A stretch of 64,000 nucleotides of DNA from Breznakiella homolactica. GTDB taxonomy: Bacteria > Spirochaetota > Spirochaetia > Treponematales > Breznakiellaceae. Numbering within the stretch: the stretch's first letter is position 1; each line of letters starts with the position of its first letter. Under the pieces are notes generated by a model. The model was not told the origin of the DNA, made no database searches, and worked only from the letters and a program-made list of their open reading frames with translations. The stretch is from contig NZ_CP067089.2 of assembly GCF_016616095.2 (NCBI RefSeq), positions 2,976,001 through 3,040,000 of the forward strand, given 5' to 3'. Position numbers and translations under genes: made by a program. Positions 35,089 to 42,587 of this stretch are shown piece by piece.

Positions 35089-35388
35089 TTCATAACCTCC
35101 TCTCTGTTTTTTTCTCGATAGATAAATGAAGCATTGTATGATGGTATGTTAGGAAAACCGACTTGTCAACAAAAATTATCATTTATTTACATAAGATATT
35201 GTTATATTTAACAAAATATTACCTATAATTTATATAAAATAAATTGCATATTACCGGACATCTTTTTTAATTCATTGTAATACAACTATTTATTAATGAT
35301 TACGTATAATGTAATATTTATGTAAATTTTTGTAAATTTATGTGGAATTAAACCATAAGTCATGGTACCATATCCCCCGGAGGCGATA
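35089..35388. promoter_or_regulatory. AT-rich divergent regulatory region between ugpB and the GDPD operon
   Basis: 300 bases without a gene. On the minus strand TTGACA (35164-35169) and TACCAT (35141-35146), 17 bases apart, form the probable ugpB promoter. On the plus strand TATAAT (35305-35310) is a good -10 for the phosphodiesterase operon but its -35 is poor. Between them TTGTTA-TATT-TAACAA (35199-35214) is a small dyad, a candidate operator for the DeoR-type regulator encoded downstream. Many further A/T tracts suggest curved DNA. Confidence 0.55.
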
Positions 35389-36156
35389 ATGATTGAACAA
35401 ACCTATGCCCGGTCGGGAAAAATCCTCGTCCAGGGACACCGCGGAGCCCTGGGCAGAGCTCCGGAAAATACCATGCCTTCCTTTGAATTGGGCCGGAATC
35501 TGGGAGCGGATCTTCTCGAATTGGATGTCCATCTTACTAAAGAAGGGAAACTGGCGGTCATGCATGATCCGGATGTCTCCAGAACGACCAATGGAACCGG
35601 CGCCTTAGAAAATATGAGTTCCGGCGAAATCTCCGCCCTGGACGCCGGGATCGGCTTTTCCCAGGAATTTGCGGGAACCCGGGTCCCCTTTCTCGGGGAG
35701 GTTCTCGCCTGGGCAAAGGGAAAGATAGATCTGGCGGTCGAAATCAAAGGAAATCCCTTTCCCGCGGAGGGGGTTGAAGCCGCGGTGGTGGATGAAATTA
35801 CCCGCTATGGTATGGAAGATAATGTTGTCGTGATCTGTTTTTACCACCCGGTGGTTAAGAAAGTAAAGGAAATCGCCCCCCATATACTCACGGGGATTCT
35901 CTATACTGGGAGAGCCATTGATCCGGCAGCCATGGCCCGGGCAGCCGGAGCCGATTCGATCCGCTGCGACTGGCACTACCTGGCGAAGGAAGATGTAGAT
36001 AAAGCCCATGCCGCCGGCCTCTGGGTAAGCTGCTGGACCGCCGATTCGGAGGATGTTTTTTCCAGGCTCGCGGAAATCGGAGTGGATTCCGCGGGATGCA
36101 ATTACCCCGACCGGTTCCGGAAATGGCTGGACGAACGAAACTTAGGTATCAGGTAA
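35389..36156 (+). CDS. Glycerophosphodiester phosphodiesterase 1 (UgpQ-like)
   Basis: A 255-residue TIM-barrel enzyme hydrolysing glycerophosphodiesters to glycerol phosphate and an alcohol. The catalytic set is visible: GHRGALGRAPENT (His-Arg and Glu) at about residue 18, LELDVHLTKEG (Glu and Asp) and VMHD. There is no signal peptide, so it acts in the cytoplasm on imported substrate, like UgpQ. The ATG at 35389 follows CGGAGG; an earlier GTG is rejected. First gene of the plus-strand operon. Confidence 0.92.
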   Translation: MIEQTYARSGKILVQGHRGALGRAPENTMPSFELGRNLGADLLELDVHLTKEGKLAVMHDPDVSRTTNGTGALENMSSGEISALDAGIGFSQEFAGTRVPFLGEVLAWAKGKIDLAVEIKGNPFPAEGVEAAVVDEITRYGMEDNVVVICFYHPVVKKVKEIAPHILTGILYTGRAIDPAAMARAAGADSIRCDWHYLAKEDVDKAHAAGLWVSCWTADSEDVFSRLAEIGVDSAGCNYPDRFRKWLDERNLGIR

Positions 36157-36168
36157 AGGAAGGACACC

Positions 36169-36921
36169 ATGGCTGTACAATCCGCTGAAAAAAAACCCTT
36201 TGCCCTCATGGCCCACCGGGGCTGGCCCTGGGAGTGGCCGGAGAATTCCCTGCTCTCCTTCCGGAAAGCCCTGGATATCGGCGCGGATAATCTCGAATTC
36301 GATGTGCGTCTGAGCCGGGACGGAATTCCCATGATCATGCACGACGCCACCCTGGAACGGACCGCGGGCAGCACCGGAGCCGTGGGTGATCTTACTTATG
36401 ACGAACTTAAACAGGCCCGCATCACCTTTACGAAATCGGGGAGACCCGTTCCCGGCGAACCGGTCCCCAGCCTGGAAGAAACTTTCAGGCTGCTGCTCGA
36501 ATATCCGGAAGTTGTGATTAACTGCGAGATAAAGGATTATTCACCGGAGTGCACCGAAAAGTGCATAACCCTGTGCAGGGACATGGGACTGCTTCCGCGG
36601 ACCTCATTCACCTGTTTCGACTATGGGGTTCTGCAGAGAATAAAATCCATTGATCCTTCGATCAACGTCCAGGGATTTCCCCTGGATATGATGACCAGTG
36701 TTCCGCCGGATATTTCCGCGGGAGAAACCCTGTTTGATTACATCGGCGTGGAGTACGGCAAAGCCACTAAGGAAGCCATACAGCGGTACAAGGAACTCGG
36801 ACTGGTCACCGGGGTTTGGGTTGTAAACGACACAAAAGAAATAGACCGCTGCCGGGAATTGGGAGTAGCTATCCTGACCACCGACAGAATTGATATATTC
36901 CATAATGCCCTTAAAACATAA
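36169..36921 (+). CDS. Glycerophosphodiester phosphodiesterase 2 (UgpQ-like)
   Basis: A 250-residue paralogue of the preceding gene, only 12 bases downstream. Catalytic motifs are MAHRGWPWEWPENS, LEFDVRLSRDG and IMHDATLER, and the acidic residue in INCEIKDYSPE. Its sequence is clearly different from copy 1 (for example WPWEWPENS), so the two probably differ in head-group or stereochemical preference. No signal peptide is present. Having two cytoplasmic paralogues side by side with a glycerol-1-phosphate dehydrogenase suggests that both glycerol-3- and glycerol-1-phosphate are released. Confidence 0.92.
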   Translation: MAVQSAEKKPFALMAHRGWPWEWPENSLLSFRKALDIGADNLEFDVRLSRDGIPMIMHDATLERTAGSTGAVGDLTYDELKQARITFTKSGRPVPGEPVPSLEETFRLLLEYPEVVINCEIKDYSPECTEKCITLCRDMGLLPRTSFTCFDYGVLQRIKSIDPSINVQGFPLDMMTSVPPDISAGETLFDYIGVEYGKATKEAIQRYKELGLVTGVWVVNDTKEIDRCRELGVAILTTDRIDIFHNALKT

Positions 36922-36936
36922 TTCGTTAGGAGTATT

Positions 36937-37704
36937 ATGATGATTCCCAGTCAGCGCCAAGATGAAATCCTGAAAATTCTCGATACCTGCGAAAAGGTGG
37001 AACTTTCGAATCTGTGCAAACGGCTCAAGGCGACGGAAATGACCGTACGCCGGGACCTGATCCATCTGGAACAGAAAGGACTCCTGGAAAGGATCCGGGG
37101 CGGTGCGGCAAAAATCAAACGGATTAACACGGAAACCCTTTTTGAGAAAAAAAACAACACCATGAAGGAAGAAAAAAAAGCTATCGGCAGAAAGGTTCCT
37201 GAGCTGATTGAAAACAACGATACGCTTTTTATGAATTCCGGCTCAACGGTGCTTCAGGTTGCCATGAATCTCAAGGAACTGGCCCTGAAAATAATCACCA
37301 ACAACCCCATGCTCAGCATGGTTACATTCAATGAAAAAAGTTCTCTGGTGCTTTTGGGCGGTGAATTCCGGGCCGAGTCCCACAGCATAATCGGCGACCA
37401 GGCCATGGCCATGATAAGCCAGATTTACGCGACTAAATGCATCATAGGCGTGGACGGCCTAAGCCTTAAATACGGCCTTACCAATTCAACCTTTGTGGAA
37501 GCAAGCTTAAACAAAAAAATGATAGACCAGACCCGGGGCAAAGTCATCATCGTGGCAGACCATACCAAGATCGGAAAGGTAGGACCCTTTCTTACCGCGC
37601 CCATTGAGAGCATGGATATCCTGGTTACCACCAAGGGTTTTCCCGAGGAATATTTCGAACAGCTCAGGAGCAAGGGAATAAAGATTATTGTAGCCAATGA
37701 ATAA
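36937..37704 (+). CDS. DeoR/GlpR family transcriptional regulator
   Basis: A 255-residue repressor with an N-terminal DeoR helix-turn-helix (residues about 4-57; KRLKATEMTVRRDLIHLEQKG) followed by RGGA. The C-terminal sugar-phosphate-sensing domain has MNSGSTVLQVAMNL, LLGGEFRAESHSIIGDQA and IGVDGLSLKYGLTN. TTAGGAG precedes two adjacent ATG codons. Family members are usually relieved by a phosphorylated intermediate. Its position, third in the GDPD operon, suggests that it regulates both divergent operons and itself. Confidence 0.92.
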   Translation: MMIPSQRQDEILKILDTCEKVELSNLCKRLKATEMTVRRDLIHLEQKGLLERIRGGAAKIKRINTETLFEKKNNTMKEEKKAIGRKVPELIENNDTLFMNSGSTVLQVAMNLKELALKIITNNPMLSMVTFNEKSSLVLLGGEFRAESHSIIGDQAMAMISQIYATKCIIGVDGLSLKYGLTNSTFVEASLNKKMIDQTRGKVIIVADHTKIGKVGPFLTAPIESMDILVTTKGFPEEYFEQLRSKGIKIIVANE

Positions 37705-37793
37705 GGGGAACCTCCAAAACTCCGGTTGGGTTATTAGAAGTTCCCTTAGGAAACAGCGTCGCTGCTGTAAAATTATCCAGACGGAGGTGAGAA

Positions 37794-38858
37794 ATGGCGG
37801 ATACAATGCGGGCACTGGTGGCCCATGGGCCGGGAGATTTTAAACTGGAAGAGGTGGCTATTCCCCAGGCAGGACCGGGGGAACTGGTTCTTAAGGTAGA
37901 AGCCTGCGGAATCTGCGCCGGGGATATCAAATCCTTTCACGGGGCACCCAGCTTCTGGGGCGGCGCGGGCAATCCTCCCTACATCAAGGCGCCGGTTATT
38001 CCGGGCCATGAATTTACGGGGATAGTCACGGACATCGGTCCGGGAGTGGAAGGTTTTGCTCTGGGTGACCGGGTTATTTCGGAACAGATTGTCCCCTGCG
38101 GAGAATGCCGTTTCTGCAAAACCGGAAGATACTGGATGTGCCAGAAACACGATGTGTACGGTTTCCAGAACAACGTAAACGGCGGCATGGCGGAGTATAT
38201 CCGGATACCCAAAGAAGGGCTGAACTACCACGTGCCCAAAAATCTTCCCCTGGAAAAAGCGATTCTGATTGAACCCTATGCCTGCTCAAAACACGCGGTG
38301 GACCGGGCCAACATCGGCAATGAAGACGTGGTGGTCCTTTCCGGAGCCGGAACTCTGGGGCTCGGAATGGTGGGCGCCATCCGCCAGCGGAATCCCAAAA
38401 CCCTGGTTGTGCTGGACCTCAAAAAGGAACGCCTGGAACTTGCAAAAAAATTCGGAGCCGACATAGTGCTCAATCCGGCCGCGGAAGACGCCATGAAAAC
38501 CGTACTGGATCTTACCGACGGGTACGGCTGCGACATTTATATCGAAGCCACAGGGAACGGCGCCAGCGTGAACCAGGGTCTGGGAATGGTCCGGAAACTG
38601 GGAACCTTCGTGGAATTCAGCGTATTCAAGGACCCGGTAACCGTGGATTGGAGCATAATCGGCGACCGCAAGGAACTGGACGTCCTGGGTTCCCACCTGG
38701 GTCCCTACTGCTATGAAACGGTGATCGAATGGATCGGCAACGGCAAGCTTCCCACCGAAGGGGTTGTTACCCACAAGTTCCCCCTTACGGAGTGGCAGGA
38801 AGCCTTTGCGGTAGCCGAAAAAGGCGACAATTCATTAAAGGTAATTCTCATTCCATAA
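37794..38858 (+). CDS. Zinc-dependent MDR polyol/alcohol dehydrogenase (threitol/erythritol dehydrogenase-like)
   Basis: A 354-residue medium-chain dehydrogenase. The catalytic zinc site is seen in EACGICAGDIKSFHG and PGHEFTG, the structural zinc cysteines in CGECRFCKTGRYWMC, and the NAD-binding SGAGTLGLGMVGAIRQ. The stretch VISEQIVPCGECRFCKTG...QKHDVYGFQNNVNGGMAEY is, from memory, typical of the group annotated as erythritol/L-threitol dehydrogenase. Oxidation of a C4 polyol to erythrulose, or of glycerol to dihydroxyacetone, would feed DhaKL of the facing operon. It lies 89 bases after the DeoR gene, with a hairpin-forming sequence in between (GGGAAC/GTTCCC). Confidence 0.82.
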   Translation: MADTMRALVAHGPGDFKLEEVAIPQAGPGELVLKVEACGICAGDIKSFHGAPSFWGGAGNPPYIKAPVIPGHEFTGIVTDIGPGVEGFALGDRVISEQIVPCGECRFCKTGRYWMCQKHDVYGFQNNVNGGMAEYIRIPKEGLNYHVPKNLPLEKAILIEPYACSKHAVDRANIGNEDVVVLSGAGTLGLGMVGAIRQRNPKTLVVLDLKKERLELAKKFGADIVLNPAAEDAMKTVLDLTDGYGCDIYIEATGNGASVNQGLGMVRKLGTFVEFSVFKDPVTVDWSIIGDRKELDVLGSHLGPYCYETVIEWIGNGKLPTEGVVTHKFPLTEWQEAFAVAEKGDNSLKVILIP

Positions 38859-38866
38859 CCAACCCG

Positions 38867-38903
38867 GGGTATCTCCGAAAGCCGTTGGGCCGGGGAGATA
38901 CCC
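38867..38903 (+). terminator. Hairpin after the polyol dehydrogenase gene
   Basis: GGGTATCTCC (38867-38876) and GGAGATACCC (38894-38903) form a ten-pair hairpin a few bases after the stop codon. No T-run follows, so it may mark the mRNA end or protect it rather than act as a strong intrinsic terminator. Confidence 0.45.
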
Positions 38904-38960
38904 TACACCCCCGAATTATGCTATTAATTACACCAACCAATGTTTTAGGGAGCGTATGAT

Positions 38961-39761
38961 ATGAAGGCCATACAGGAAATGACCAAGGCTGAAGCAGAAG
39001 GAATCCGTTTTGTCCTGATGGATATTGACGACACCCTGACCAGGGAAGGTAAGCTGCTCGCGTCCGCCTACCAGGCATTGTGGAACCTCAGGGAAGCGGG
39101 CCTCAGGGTCATACCGGTCACCGGCCGTCCCGCGGGTTGGTGCGACCTTATTGCCAGGGAATGGCCCGTGGACGGCGTGATCGGCGAAAACGGAGCCCTG
39201 GCATTCTGGGAGGAACCCCAGGAAGGCAGGCTCCCCCGGCTGCGGCAGGAGTTCTTCCCGGGCGCCGTCCGGAATGACCATCCGGTTCTGGAGGAAATCA
39301 GGGAAGCGGCCCTCAAGGCCGTTCCGGGACTGCGGGTGGCTAAAGACCAGTTCGCCCGGATGTTTGACCTCGCGCTGGATTTCGCCGAGGAAGATCCGGT
39401 CCTGACCCTCGACGACGCGGAAAAGGTACGGGAAATCGCGGAAGCCCGAGGTGCCATGGCGAAGGTTTCTTCCATACATGTTAATGTATGGATGGGCAGC
39501 TACGACAAACTTTCCATGGCGGAGTCTTTTCTTAAAAAGCGTTTCGGATGGCAGCCCGAAACGGATTCGGCGCAGGTTATCTTCTGCGGGGATTCTCCCA
39601 ATGACGAACCCATGTTCAGGCGGTTTCCCCTGGCCGCGGGGGTCGCAAATGTAAAGCGGTACGAAAAACTCATAACCCATCTGCCGGCATTTGTTTCTTC
39701 AAAAGAATGCGGACACGGCTTCGCGGAAATAGCCGGGGTCATCCTGGAAAAAAGAGGCTGA
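38961..39761 (+). CDS. HAD-superfamily (type IIB, Cof-like) phosphatase
   Basis: A 266-residue cytoplasmic hydrolase. Motif I MDIDDTLTREG lies near residue 20, motif II is PVTGRPAGWC and motif IV CGDSPNDEPMF, with a C2-type cap between about residues 90 and 190. Such enzymes dephosphorylate sugar phosphates or related compounds. It is on the same strand as the dehydrogenase and only about 100 bases downstream, so it may belong to the same catabolic unit. The substrate is unknown. Confidence 0.85.
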   Translation: MKAIQEMTKAEAEGIRFVLMDIDDTLTREGKLLASAYQALWNLREAGLRVIPVTGRPAGWCDLIAREWPVDGVIGENGALAFWEEPQEGRLPRLRQEFFPGAVRNDHPVLEEIREAALKAVPGLRVAKDQFARMFDLALDFAEEDPVLTLDDAEKVREIAEARGAMAKVSSIHVNVWMGSYDKLSMAESFLKKRFGWQPETDSAQVIFCGDSPNDEPMFRRFPLAAGVANVKRYEKLITHLPAFVSSKECGHGFAEIAGVILEKRG

Positions 39762-39769
39762 CCATGCCC

Positions 39770-39800
39770 GGCCGTTCCCGGATACGGCATCCGGGCGGCC
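39770..39800. terminator. Bidirectional hairpin between convergent genes
   Basis: GGCCG-CCCGGAT and ATCCGGG-CGGCC (39770-39783 and 39789-39800) form a long GC-rich hairpin in the short gap between the HAD phosphatase and the convergent minus-strand gene. It lacks a T-run on either side. Confidence 0.45.
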
Positions 39801-39817
39801 AGATCCGGCCTCGTCGG

Positions 39818-40270
39818 CTATACCCCCAGTTTACGCATACCCCGGATGAGGCCGTTTTTTCTTGAGCCGATATCTTCCTTTGGATGGACACACAGAGCCG
39901 CTGTTTCATCGAGCCGGTTTTTTACAAGCAAAAGAAAATCCCCTATGGTCATGACCGTTTCTTCCTCAATCCCAAAATAATTAAGAAGCTTTCGGTCCAG
40001 CCCGTCATTGTACGCCTGTTTCGATACCGGTGTTTCCAGCTGGGGCAGTACATCCGCGCAGGAACCGTCAGGCCTAAGCATCCGGCAGGGACCGCAGACA
40101 GCGTCATTGCGGACCACCAGCCGGCATTCACGGGTTGTGTCTTCTTCTATTATATCCGTTATTGTGTGGACCAGGTGGCCGTATTCGTGGGGCACCCGGG
40201 GCCGCTCATTGCCGATATTCCTGACCATATCCAGGATATGGTGGGGCCGCAGTTCAAGAACTTTTTCCAT
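39818..40270 (-). CDS. Cysteine-containing protein resembling DUF1284
   Basis: A 150-residue cytoplasmic protein beginning ELRPHHILDMV, similar to the LRxHHLL start of DUF1284 proteins, followed by a CGPCRMLRPDGSC cysteine cluster and one more cysteine near the C-terminus (AALCVHP). The cysteines could bind metal or an iron-sulfur cluster. No function is established. It lies 11 bases after the next gene on the same strand, so the two are probably co-transcribed. Confidence 0.6.
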   Translation of the reverse strand: MEKVLELRPHHILDMVRNIGNERPRVPHEYGHLVHTITDIIEEDTTRECRLVVRNDAVCGPCRMLRPDGSCADVLPQLETPVSKQAYNDGLDRKLLNYFGIEEETVMTIGDFLLLVKNRLDETAALCVHPKEDIGSRKNGLIRGMRKLGV

Positions 40271-40281
40271 AGGGAACCGGC

Positions 40282-40749
40282 CTATTTAGTAAAGCGGGTT
40301 TTGAAAAACTCAATAAAGTCCTTTGCCTGCTCGACCTGCTTTACGGCAATCACCACTTCGTCTTCATCATCGTTTATCCACTCGGGAACGGAAAACTGGA
40401 TATACTTTTTGGGGAGGCTGTTGTCCCGGATGGTAATTTCCTTTGAAAGCCAGCTCTGTTTTGCCTTGATCACCGTATCACGGTTCAGGGAAAAGGCGTT
40501 GCCGTACGCGGAAAGATCCCGGTCCACCGGGAGTATAACGATTTCGTTTTCCCGCTCATCGTATCCGACGGCATAGTTTGAATAGGTGTAGGTGGTCTGC
40601 CGGACAACAATAAAATTCGTCATCCCCACATCCATCCCGTATCCGGCCACCACGGAAAACCGGTCCGCCCCGGGTACGGCCTCCCTGAACAGCTGAACCA
40701 GGCGCTCATAATTTGCGGTACATTCCTCATCAGAGATTTTTTTTGCCAT
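40282..40749 (-). CDS. Conserved hypothetical protein
   Basis: A 155-residue soluble protein that I do not recognise. The ATG at 40749 (MAKKISDEEC) follows GGAG six bases upstream, so the in-frame ATG six codons earlier is rejected. The sequence looks alpha/beta, with a hydrophilic acidic patch (NDDEDEVV) near residue 130. There is no signal peptide or membrane segment. It is co-directional with the DUF1284-like gene downstream. Confidence 0.65.
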   Translation of the reverse strand: MAKKISDEECTANYERLVQLFREAVPGADRFSVVAGYGMDVGMTNFIVVRQTTYTYSNYAVGYDERENEIVILPVDRDLSAYGNAFSLNRDTVIKAKQSWLSKEITIRDNSLPKKYIQFSVPEWINDDEDEVVIAVKQVEQAKDFIEFFKTRFTK

Positions 40750-40804
40750 GAGATACTCCATATACAAGTAGTTACCTAGAATATATCTTTTTATGGCAAA
40801 AAAA

Positions 40805-41569
40805 CTAATACAGGTTATTTTCTATGGGAACTCCCGAGAAGGCGGAGAAATTTTCATTGATCCTGAGCAGCAGTTCTTCCCGGTCCATGTTTCTGATCCG
40901 GGCGGTTTCCGTGACCGCCGCCAGAAGGCTGCGGGGAATGTCCGCCGGGACAGCGGCTTTGTACCCGGCCCACACGAGAGCGTCCAGGCCGTCGGTTTCT
41001 ATCAGGATCCGGTCAATCGGCGTATCCCGGGCGACCCGCCGTACCGCGGGATCATCCGCCACCGACGGCCCCACGGTAAAATAGCAGTCCAGATCCCGGT
41101 ACAGTTCAAAATACTCATCACAGGAATACCAGTGGACCAGGACTTTCAGTTCAAAGGGTTTGATGATCCGGGCTATTTCCGGTTCCTGTCCTTTGGTGTG
41201 GAGAACCACGGGAACCCCGCGGCGCCGGGCGATTTCCAGCTGGGCCGTGAACTGGCTTTCCTGGACAGCCAGGGGAACATCACACCAGACGCTGTCCATG
41301 CCGATCTCGCCGATAATGGCCGCATCCTCCAGACAGGCGGAAACATCCCGAAGGTTTATTTCACCGGACTTCCAGGGGTGGATCCCGAAGGTGGGGATAA
41401 CCAGGGGATTGGCCAAGGCCGTAATTGCGCCGTATTCAGCGGCGCCGGAGGTACTGGCCAGAGTGTAAATCCCGTGTTCCCGGAGAACCCGGGAAACCGC
41501 GTCCCGGTCTCCAGTAATGTGGCTGTGCGCGTCGGTGAGCTGTATCCCATGGAAGTCCGAAGAATTCAT
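40805..41569 (-). CDS. TatD-family metal-dependent hydrolase
   Basis: A 254-residue TIM-barrel hydrolase. The metal-binding residues are in LTDAHSHITG, IGEIGMDSVWCD, VLHTKGQE, LVHWYSCDE and ILIETDG, matching TatD-type deoxyribonucleases/hydrolases. I chose the ATG at 41569 because TatD proteins start close to the DxHxH motif, but its ribosome binding site is weak, and an upstream ATG with a 27-residue longer N-terminus remains possible. It is divergent from the outer-membrane protein gene. Confidence 0.82.
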   Translation of the reverse strand: MNSSDFHGIQLTDAHSHITGDRDAVSRVLREHGIYTLASTSGAAEYGAITALANPLVIPTFGIHPWKSGEINLRDVSACLEDAAIIGEIGMDSVWCDVPLAVQESQFTAQLEIARRRGVPVVLHTKGQEPEIARIIKPFELKVLVHWYSCDEYFELYRDLDCYFTVGPSVADDPAVRRVARDTPIDRILIETDGLDALVWAGYKAAVPADIPRSLLAAVTETARIRNMDREELLLRINENFSAFSGVPIENNLY

Positions 41570-41719
41570 CAGAAAGAAGTATAATCCGCCGGCGAACGTT
41601 GTTCCAGGCGGGATGGCTGTTGTATTTACAATCATTGTTTGTTGATTTCTTTTTATAAAAAAAACCACGGGCTTCTCATGATCTGACAAATATACTATTA
41701 TTCCATTAGGAGGAATTTA

Positions 41720-42463
41720 ATGAAAAGGTATCTTTTACTGTTATTAGGTGTTTTACTTGCCTGCACCGGTGTATTTGCAGCAGAATTCAATATGAGCTTC
41801 GGAGGGGGTTTTGAGTTTTTCGGTAACTTTACCACCGCAGAAACCCAGGCGGATTATGGTGTGGCCGGTGATCCTTGGAACCCTCCTGGTGTGATACTGA
41901 CAAAATCAGAGCAGACCGTTACCGATCTGAACTACGGAGGTTTCCTGTTCTTTGACGCCACCTACGCGGAGGTTTTCGTCAGTTTCTACGGCGGTTCCAC
42001 AAAGCTGGAAAATACAAACAACATGTATGTACTTGCCAACGGCGCTCCCACCGGATATCCCGCTGTGGAAGATGTGTATGAAAAAATCACCGCAAGTATG
42101 AGCATCGGGATTCTCGGGAAATACCCCTTTGTTTTTAACAAATTTACCGTGGCTCCCATGGTAGGTGTGTCGTACCAGATATTCTTCGGTGGCGTCTATG
42201 GGAGTGATTTCAAAGAAGACAATCCGACGAAACTGGATCCCTCTGATTTCAATACCCTCTGGTTTCACGCCGGCGCCGGGGTAAATTACGACCTGACCGA
42301 TTCCATGTACATCAAGGCCGAAGCGCTCTACGGCTTCAAACTCATGGCCAACGGGTATGATGATAAGAACAAGGATTATGTCGAAGGTCATCCCGAAGGC
42401 GAACTGGTCAACGGCTGGGTAAATACTGTTACCGCCAGAGTCGGGGTCGGTTTCAAGATTTAA
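41720..42463 (+). CDS. Outer-membrane beta-barrel protein
   Basis: A 247-residue exported protein. A signal peptide (MKRYLLLLLGVLLACTGVFA) is followed by alternating aromatic/polar strands typical of a small barrel, ending with the aromatic/hydrophobic terminal strand TARVGVGFKI. A strong ribosome binding site (TAGGAGG) precedes the ATG. The length and style resemble the small porin-like or OmpW-like proteins of treponemes. It is monocistronic, with its own terminator. A second barrel protein with the same design lies at 61,384-62,016. Confidence 0.75.
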   Translation: MKRYLLLLLGVLLACTGVFAAEFNMSFGGGFEFFGNFTTAETQADYGVAGDPWNPPGVILTKSEQTVTDLNYGGFLFFDATYAEVFVSFYGGSTKLENTNNMYVLANGAPTGYPAVEDVYEKITASMSIGILGKYPFVFNKFTVAPMVGVSYQIFFGGVYGSDFKEDNPTKLDPSDFNTLWFHAGAGVNYDLTDSMYIKAEALYGFKLMANGYDDKNKDYVEGHPEGELVNGWVNTVTARVGVGFKI

Positions 42464-42482
42464 GAGACAGACTCGCAATACA

Positions 42483-42538
42483 GAAAAAGCCAGGGCGGAT
42501 GCGGCGATGCCACATCCTTCCCCGGCTTTTTTATTTTA
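42483..42538 (+). terminator. Intrinsic terminator of the outer-membrane protein gene
   Basis: AAAAAGCC-AGGG pairs with CCCC-GGCTTTTTT across a GGATG/CATCC inner helix and is followed by TTTTTTATTTT. The A-tract on the 5' side makes it potentially bidirectional, also serving the convergent flavoprotein gene. Confidence 0.85.
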
Positions 42539-42587
42539 AAACAGCAGAACGGCTGCCGGGGAGAACTCCGCAGCGCCGGTCCCGCAT

